Below are positions 59,073-64,000 of a stretch of DNA of 64,000 bases, piece by piece. The notes beneath the pieces were generated by a model. The model was given only the letters and a program-made list of their open reading frames with translations. It had not been told where the DNA came from and did no database searches. This stretch comes from Afipia sp. (GTDB taxonomy: Bacteria > Pseudomonadota > Alphaproteobacteria > Rhizobiales > Xanthobacteraceae). The stretch is from contig JAFKEQ010000003.1 of the NCBI GenBank assembly GCA_017308575.1, positions 992,001 through 1,056,000 on the forward strand. Direction: 5' to 3'. A program made the position numbers and the translations under genes. Within the stretch, counting starts at the first letter, position 1. Every line of letters begins with the position of its first letter.

Positions 59073-60244
59073 CGGGACCAGCATCCGCGCCGACGATCTT
59101 TCTGATCGCAGCGGAGGAATCCGGCGATCGGCTCGGCGCAGGATTGATGGTCGCGCTGCGCGAGCAACTCGGCCCCGATGTAAAGCTTCTTGGGATCGGG
59201 GGGCGCCATATGGCGGAACAGGGCCTGACTTCGCTGTTTCCGACCGACGAACTGTCGATCATCGGCTTTGCGGCGATTCCGAAGCGACTGCCGACAATTC
59301 TGCGGCGCATCCGCGAAGCCGCCGCCGCCGTGGTGAAAGCGAAGCCCGACGTTCTGGTCATCATCGATAGTCCGGATTTTACCCATCGCGTGGCGCGCCG
59401 CGTGCGGGCCGTCGCTCCGTCTATTCCGATTGTCGATTACGTCTCGCCGACGGTGTGGGTCTGGCGTTCGGGGCGCGCAAAGAAGATGCGGGCTTATGTC
59501 GACCGGCTGCTCGCAGTGCTGCCGTTCGAGCCGCAGGTTCATCGCAGGCTCGGCGGGCCATCTTGCGTCTATGTCGGCCATCCGCTGCTGGATGACCTCG
59601 GCACGCTGCGGCCTGATGCGCAGGAACAGGCGCGCCGCTCGGCGGAGCCGCCGGTGCTCCTCGTTCTGCCGGGAAGCCGGCGCAGCGAGATCAAGCGCAA
59701 CATGGCGATCTTCGGCGAGGCGCTGCGTTTGCTGCACGAGCAGGGCGTCGCCTTCGAGCCGGTGCTGCCGACAACGCCCGGCTTGCTTGAGAGCGTCCGG
59801 GCCGCCGCAGCAGTCTGGCCTGTGCAGCCGAAAATCATTATCAGCGAGGCGGAGAAGAAGGCGGCGTTCCGGATCGCGCGTGCGGCTCTTGCAAAGTCAG
59901 GGACGGTGACGCTTGAACTCGCCCTTGCCGGCGTGCCGATGGTGACGGCCTATCGCGTCACCGAGGTCGAGGCTTTCATCGCGCGGCGTGTGATCCAGAC
60001 CAAGTCGATCATTCTCACCAATCTGATCCTCGGCGAGAACGTCATTCCGGAATTCCTGCAGCAGGATTTCACGGCGGAAAAGCTCGCACCGGCGCTGCGC
60101 GATGTTCTCGGCGATACGCCGATGCGGCAGCTGCAGGTCGAGGCATTCGCACGCCTCGAAGCAATCATGTCCACCGGAGGCCGGCGGCCGAGCCAGCTTG
60201 CGGCGGAAGAGGTCGTCGCGATGATTTCATCGCCTCGTGAATGA
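59069..60244 (+). CDS. lpxB: Lipid-A-disaccharide synthase
   Basis: Joins lipid X and UDP-diacylglucosamine into the lipid A disaccharide. The 391-residue GT19 enzyme shows FLIAAEESGDRLGAGL, VLVIIDSPDFTHRVARRVR, YVSPTVWVWRSGRAKKM, VLPGSRRSEIKRNM and AKSGTVTLELALAGVPMVTAYR. GTG start overlaps the lpxI stop. Last gene of the run from rpsB; convergent with gltA. Confidence 0.96.
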   Translation: MTGPASAPTIFLIAAEESGDRLGAGLMVALREQLGPDVKLLGIGGRHMAEQGLTSLFPTDELSIIGFAAIPKRLPTILRRIREAAAAVVKAKPDVLVIIDSPDFTHRVARRVRAVAPSIPIVDYVSPTVWVWRSGRAKKMRAYVDRLLAVLPFEPQVHRRLGGPSCVYVGHPLLDDLGTLRPDAQEQARRSAEPPVLLVLPGSRRSEIKRNMAIFGEALRLLHEQGVAFEPVLPTTPGLLESVRAAAAVWPVQPKIIISEAEKKAAFRIARAALAKSGTVTLELALAGVPMVTAYRVTEVEAFIARRVIQTKSIILTNLILGENVIPEFLQQDFTAEKLAPALRDVLGDTPMRQLQVEAFARLEAIMSTGGRRPSQLAAEEVVAMISSPRE

Positions 60245-60291
60245 ACGGGGAAAGGGAGCCACCGTGCGTCCCGTTGGATGTTTGTCGCCCC

Positions 60292-60324
60292 AAACAAAAA
60301 GGCCGGTGCGATGCACCGGCCTTT
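60292..60324 (-). terminator. Terminator between convergent lpxB and gltA
   Basis: GGCCGGTGC (60301-60309) pairs with GCACCGGCC (60313-60321) across a GAT loop. The minus strand ends in TTTTTGTTTG, so it is strong for gltA; the plus strand has only TTT, so it is weaker for lpxB. Confidence 0.85.
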
Positions 60325-60348
60325 GCGTCTCTGATCTGTCCGCGCAGC

Positions 60349-61653
60349 TTACTTGCGCTTGGAAATGTCCACGTAGTCGCGGGTGGTGGCGCCGGAGAAG
60401 AGCTGGCGCGGGCGGCCAATCTTCTGCTGCGGGTCCTGGATCATCTCGCTCCACTGGCTGATCCAGCCGACAGTGCGGGCGACCGCGAACAGCACCGTGA
60501 ACATCGAGGTCGGGAAGCCCATCGCCTTCAGGGTGATGCCCGAGTAGAAATCGACGTTCGGGTACAGCTTGCGCTCGATGAAGTACGGATCGTTCAGCGC
60601 GATCTTTTCCAGTTCCAGCGCGATCGGCAGCAGCGGATCGTTGGCGTGGCCGGTTTCCTTCAGCACCTTGTGGCACATCTGCTGCATGATCTTCGCGCGC
60701 GGATCGTAGTTTTTGTAGACGCGATGACCGAAGCCCATCAGGCGGACGTTGCTGTTCTTGTCCTTCACCTTGGCGATGAATTCCGGAATCTTGTCGACGC
60801 TGCCGATCTCGGCCAGCATCTGCAGAGCGGCTTCGTTCGCGCCGCCGTGCGCCGGTCCCCACAGGCAGGCGATGCCAGCGGCGATGCAGGCGAACGGATT
60901 TGCGCCCGACGAGCCTGCGATGCGGACCGTCGAGGTCGAAGCGTTCTGCTCATGATCGGCGTGCAGGATGAAGATCTTGTCCAGCGCCTCGGCGAGCACC
61001 GGGTTCAGCTTGTAGTCCTCGCAGGGTACGGCAAAGCACATGTTGAGGAAGTTCGCCGCGTAATTGAGCGAATTCTTCGGATACACGAACGGCTGGCCGA
61101 TGTTGTACTTGTAAGCCATCGCCGCCAGCGTCGGGATCTTCGCGATCATCCGGATCGAGGCGACCATCCGCTGGTGCGGATCGTTGATGTCGGTGGAGTC
61201 GTGATAGAAGGCGGCGAGGGCGCCGACAGAAGCGACCATCACGGCCATCGGATGCGCGTCGCGGCGGAAGCCCTGGAAGAAGCGCGCCATCTGCTCGTGA
61301 ACCATCGTGTGGCTCGTGACGCGATGATCGAAGTCCTTCTTCTGCGCGGCGGTGGGAAGCTCGCCGTAAAGCAGCAGATAGCAGGTTTCGAGGAAGTCGC
61401 CTTTTTCGGCGAGCTGTTCAATCGGATAGCCGCGATACTGAAGAACACCGGCGTCGCCGTCGATGTAGGTGATCTTGGAATCGCAGCTTGCGGTGGAGGT
61501 GAAGCCGGGATCGTAGGTGAACATCCCGGTCTGGGCATAGAGCTTGCCGATATCGATGACGTCCGGCCCGACAGTGCCGCTGTGGACGGGGAGTTCGACG
61601 GTCTTCCCCTCAACCGTCAGCGTGGCTTTTTTGGTGTTGGTTTTTGCATCCAT
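60349..61653 (-). CDS. gltA: Citrate synthase
   Basis: Condenses acetyl-CoA with oxaloacetate in the TCA cycle. The 434-residue type II enzyme has a short N-terminal domain ([24 protein letters not shown]). The active-site residues lie in [29 protein letters not shown] and [13 protein letters not shown] (His, His, Arg). The usual C-terminus [13 protein letters not shown] is present. A GGGGAC ribosome binding site precedes the ATG. The 176 bases between it and gltX should hold its own promoter; no clear hexamers were found. Confidence 0.98.
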   Translation of the reverse strand: MDAKTNTKKATLTVEGKTVELPVHSGTVGPDVIDIGKLYAQTGMFTYDPGFTSTASCDSKITYIDGDAGVLQYRGYPIEQLAEKGDFLETCYLLLYGELPTAAQKKDFDHRVTSHTMVHEQMARFFQGFRRDAHPMAVMVASVGALAAFYHDSTDINDPHQRMVASIRMIAKIPTLAAMAYKYNIGQPFVYPKNSLNYAANFLNMCFAVPCEDYKLNPVLAEALDKIFILHADHEQNASTSTVRIAGSSGANPFACIAAGIACLWGPAHGGANEAALQMLAEIGSVDKIPEFIAKVKDKNSNVRLMGFGHRVYKNYDPRAKIMQQMCHKVLKETGHANDPLLPIALELEKIALNDPYFIERKLYPNVDFYSGITLKAMGFPTSMFTVLFAVARTVGWISQWSEMIQDPQQKIGRPRQLFSGATTRDYVDISKRK

Positions 61654-61829
61654 CGTGAAGTCCCCGGTGAGTGTTGCGCAGGGCGAGAAGTGATGCTTGC
61701 GGCATCATATAACGCCTTGAGAACGTCGTTCCAGAAGTGAGGTCCAAAGGGGTAGCTTATTGCTGTGTGCGCTGCAAGATAGCCAGCCTACCCCCAAAGT
61801 TGGAGCCGCCTGGCGTCGGAGAACGGTAA

Positions 61830-63257
61830 CTATTCCGCTAACATCTGATCCTGGAGCCGTTCCAGACAGGTTTCGCGGCCCAAAACAGCCAGAACGTCAA
61901 AAATTCCGGGCGAAGTGGTCCGCCCCGTCAGTGCAACCCGCAGCGGCTGGGCGACGGCGCCGAGCTTGAGTCCGTTCTGCTCTGCAAAACTGCGCATGGC
62001 GGCTTCGATGGCCGGGCCGGTCCACGGCGTCACCGTTTCCAGCGCCGCGCGCAGCTTGCCGATCAACTGCCGCGTCTCCGGTGTCAGCACCGCCGCCGCC
62101 TTCGGCTCCATTGCAATCGGCCGATCGGCAAAGATGAACTGCGCGCCGTCGATCAGTTCGAGCAGCGTCTTGGCGCGCTCCTTCAGTCCCGGCATGGCGG
62201 CGAGCAACTGCGCGCGGGTGGTGTCGTTCAACTTATCGCGAACGGCTGCGCCATTGGGGACGAACTGCAGGACATCCTCGAAACTCGCCAGCAGGTCCTT
62301 GTCATCGGCGCTGCGGATGTAGTGGCCGTTGAGGTTTTCCAGCTTGGCGAAATCGAACCGCGCCGCCGAGCGGCCGATGGCGGGCAGGTCGAACGCCGCG
62401 ATCATTTCCTCGGTGGAGAAGATTTCCTGATCGCCATGGCTCCAGCCCAGCCTCACGAGATAGTTACGCAGCGCCGCGGGCAGGTAGCCCATCGCGCGGT
62501 AGGCATCGACGCCAAGCGCGCCGTGGCGCTTGGAGAGTTTCGAGCCGTCCGGCCCGTGGATCAGCGGAATGTGAGCCATCACCGGAACGTCCCAGCCCAG
62601 CGCATCGTAGATGTGCTTCTGGCGGGCGGCGTTGATGAGATGATCGTCGCCGCGGATGATATGCGTCACATCCATGTCATGGTCGTCCACGACCACCGCG
62701 AGCATGTAGGTGGGCGTGCCGTCCGAACGCAGCAGCACCAGATCGTCGAAATTCTCGTTCTGCCAGACCACGCGGCCCTGGACCTGATCGTCGATTACGG
62801 TTTCGCCGGTCTGCGGCGCGCGCAGCCGGATCACCGGTTTGACGCCGGCCGGGGCTTGCAACGGATCGCGGTCGCGCCAGCGGCCGTCGTAGCGCATGGC
62901 GCGGCCCTCGGCCTTGGCGGTCGCCCGCATTTCCTCAAGTTCCTGAGGCGTGGCGTAGCAGTAGTAGGCCTTGCCGGCGGCGAGCAACTGCTCGGCCACC
63001 TCGCGGTGACGGGCGGCCCGGGTGAACTGATAGACCGTCTCGCCGTCCCATGTGATGCCGAGCCACTTGAGCCCGTCGAGGATGGCCTCGATCGCCGCGT
63101 CGGTGGACCGCTCGCGATCGGTGTCCTCGATCCGCAGCAGCATCCGGCCGCCCTGCTTGCGCGCATAGAGCCAGTTGAACAGCGCGGTGCGTCCGCCGCC
63201 GATATGGAGAAAGCCGGTCGGAGAGGGCGCAAAACGGGTAACGACGGGTTTGGTCAT
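61830..63257 (-). CDS. gltX: Glutamyl-tRNA synthetase
   Basis: Charges tRNA-Glu. The 475-residue class I enzyme shows the HIGH-type motif [19 protein letters not shown], the [13 protein letters not shown] block and the KMSKS-type motif GSKLSKRHG. The C-terminal anticodon-binding domain follows. It is divergent from glnS with 181 bases between and lies upstream of gltA on the same strand. Confidence 0.97.
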   Translation of the reverse strand: MTKPVVTRFAPSPTGFLHIGGGRTALFNWLYARKQGGRMLLRIEDTDRERSTDAAIEAILDGLKWLGITWDGETVYQFTRAARHREVAEQLLAAGKAYYCYATPQELEEMRATAKAEGRAMRYDGRWRDRDPLQAPAGVKPVIRLRAPQTGETVIDDQVQGRVVWQNENFDDLVLLRSDGTPTYMLAVVVDDHDMDVTHIIRGDDHLINAARQKHIYDALGWDVPVMAHIPLIHGPDGSKLSKRHGALGVDAYRAMGYLPAALRNYLVRLGWSHGDQEIFSTEEMIAAFDLPAIGRSAARFDFAKLENLNGHYIRSADDKDLLASFEDVLQFVPNGAAVRDKLNDTTRAQLLAAMPGLKERAKTLLELIDGAQFIFADRPIAMEPKAAAVLTPETRQLIGKLRAALETVTPWTGPAIEAAMRSFAEQNGLKLGAVAQPLRVALTGRTTSPGIFDVLAVLGRETCLERLQDQMLAE

Positions 63258-63438
63258 GATGGGGATTTTCAGGGCCTCGGATAGGTGACGGCGGGCCGTG
63301 TATCACACCCTTGGCGGGCTGTCTCAGGACGAATTCCGGCCTTGGGGAACTGGCCATCCGGCTATTGTCCGCCACTCAGCGGCCCCTTGGCGCGGCGGCG
63401 TGGATTTGGCACATAGAGCCCAATTGGAAAGGGCCAAA

Positions 63439-64000
63439 ATGACTGACGAATCGGGTTCGGACGCAGGCGCCGACTTCATCCGCGACATCGTCGCGGCAGA
63501 CCTTGCATCCGGCAAGCATGCGGGCGTGGTGACGCGCTTTCCGCCGGAGCCGAACGGCTATCTGCATCTCGGCCACGCCAAGTCGATCTGCCTGAACTTC
63601 GGCATTGCAGAGGAATTCGGCGGGCGCTGCCACCTGCGTTTCGACGACACCAACCCGACCAAGGAAGAGCAGGAATATATCGATGCGATCCAGCGCGACG
63701 TGCGCTGGCTCGGCTTCGACTGGGGCACGCATCTTCACTTCGCCTCGGATTATTTTGAACAGCTTTACGGCTGGGCACAGGATCTGGTCCGCGCGGGCAA
63801 GGCCTATGTCGACGATCAGACGCAGGAGGAAATCCGCCTGACGCGGGGCACGCTGACCGAAGCCGGCCAGAACAGCCCGTTCCGCAACCGCAGCGTCGAG
63901 GAAAACCTCGACCTGTTCGCGCGGATGCGCGCGGGCGAATTCCCGAACGGCGCGCGGGTGCTCCGCGCCAAGATCGATATGGGATCGGGCAACATCAACC
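63439..64000 (+). CDS. glnS: Glutaminyl-tRNA synthetase, 3'-truncated by window edge
   Basis: The visible 187 residues begin ATG 63439 and run off the window. They carry the GlnRS form of the class I site, [20 protein letters not shown], then [20 protein letters not shown] and [15 protein letters not shown]. These separate it from GluRS. It charges tRNA-Gln directly, an alternative to the GatCAB amidotransferase route. A modest GAAAGGG lies 8-9 bases upstream of the start. Confidence 0.94.
   Translation, partial: MTDESGSDAGADFIRDIVAADLASGKHAGVVTRFPPEPNGYLHLGHAKSICLNFGIAEEFGGRCHLRFDDTNPTKEEQEYIDAIQRDVRWLGFDWGTHLHFASDYFEQLYGWAQDLVRAGKAYVDDQTQEEIRLTRGTLTEAGQNSPFRNRSVEENLDLFARMRAGEFPNGARVLRAKIDMGSGNIN

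Noticed and set aside
61721..61731. GAAC-N3-GTTC palindrome upstream of gltA as a LexA site
   Set aside because: Alphaproteobacterial LexA needs a direct repeat with seven bases between; an isolated N3 palindrome does not fit, and citrate synthase is not an SOS gene.

Overview
The window is a contiguous piece of an alphaproteobacterial chromosome. The encoded proteins and gene order (clpX-lon, a complete nuoA-N operon, proS-lolC-lolD-dnaE, and rpsB-tsf-pyrH-frr-uppS-cdsA-dxr-rseP-bamA-lpxD-fabZ-lpxA-lpxI-lpxB) fit Rhizobiales. Family-level traits such as DUF3551, DUF1467, a long S2 protein and a GC-rich dispersed palindrome point to the Bradyrhizobium/Rhodopseudomonas/Afipia group. The genus assignment is inference. 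No rRNA operon, CRISPR array, insertion sequence or prophage is visible.

Layout. 1-2532: 3' end of a CHAT-protease gene, a small secreted protein and two tandem zinc-ribbon proteins. 2893-6924: clpX and lon, each followed by a clear intrinsic terminator; clpP is not next to clpX in this window. 7106-10021: tRNA-Val, then a divergent acyltransferase/glycosyltransferase pair of AT-richer composition that looks like surface-polysaccharide cargo. 10054-12179: pepT, an HU gene and tRNA-Asp, all on the minus strand, with a dispersed palindrome over the pepT start. 12365-13456: a tartrate/D-malate-type dehydrogenase. 13730-28556: all subunits of complex I (nuoA to nuoN) with a 59-residue membrane protein between nuoE and nuoF. 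birA, RNase J, methylmalonyl-CoA epimerase and a DUF1467 protein follow with almost no spacing. 32177-34817: a TonB-dependent receptor and a DUF2946 protein (minus strand). 34969-38402: proS, lolC, lolD. 38425-39030: a DUF3551 protein and a 33-residue membrane peptide behind two LexA-type operators. 39219-42695: dnaE. 42814-45102: a secreted caspase-fold protein that has lost both catalytic residues and carries a long Pro/Arg-rich tail. 45354-60244: translation, isoprenoid, phospholipid, outer-membrane assembly and lipid A genes, mostly overlapping or closely spaced. 60349-64000: gltA and gltX (minus strand) and the start of glnS.

How the genes work together. Most of the window is housekeeping: protein quality control (ClpX, Lon), respiration (complex I), translation (S2, EF-Ts, Frr, ProRS, GluRS, GlnRS), envelope building (UppS, CdsA, Dxr, RseP, BamA, LpxD/A/I/B, LolCD) and the TCA cycle (citrate synthase). 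The less ordinary material sits between these blocks. The strongest candidate for something undescribed is the SOS-operator/33-residue membrane peptide unit at 38861-39030. Next come the dead caspase homologue at 42814-45102 and the CHAT/zinc-ribbon cluster at 1-2532. All functional calls rest on reading motifs by eye; no database search was possible.
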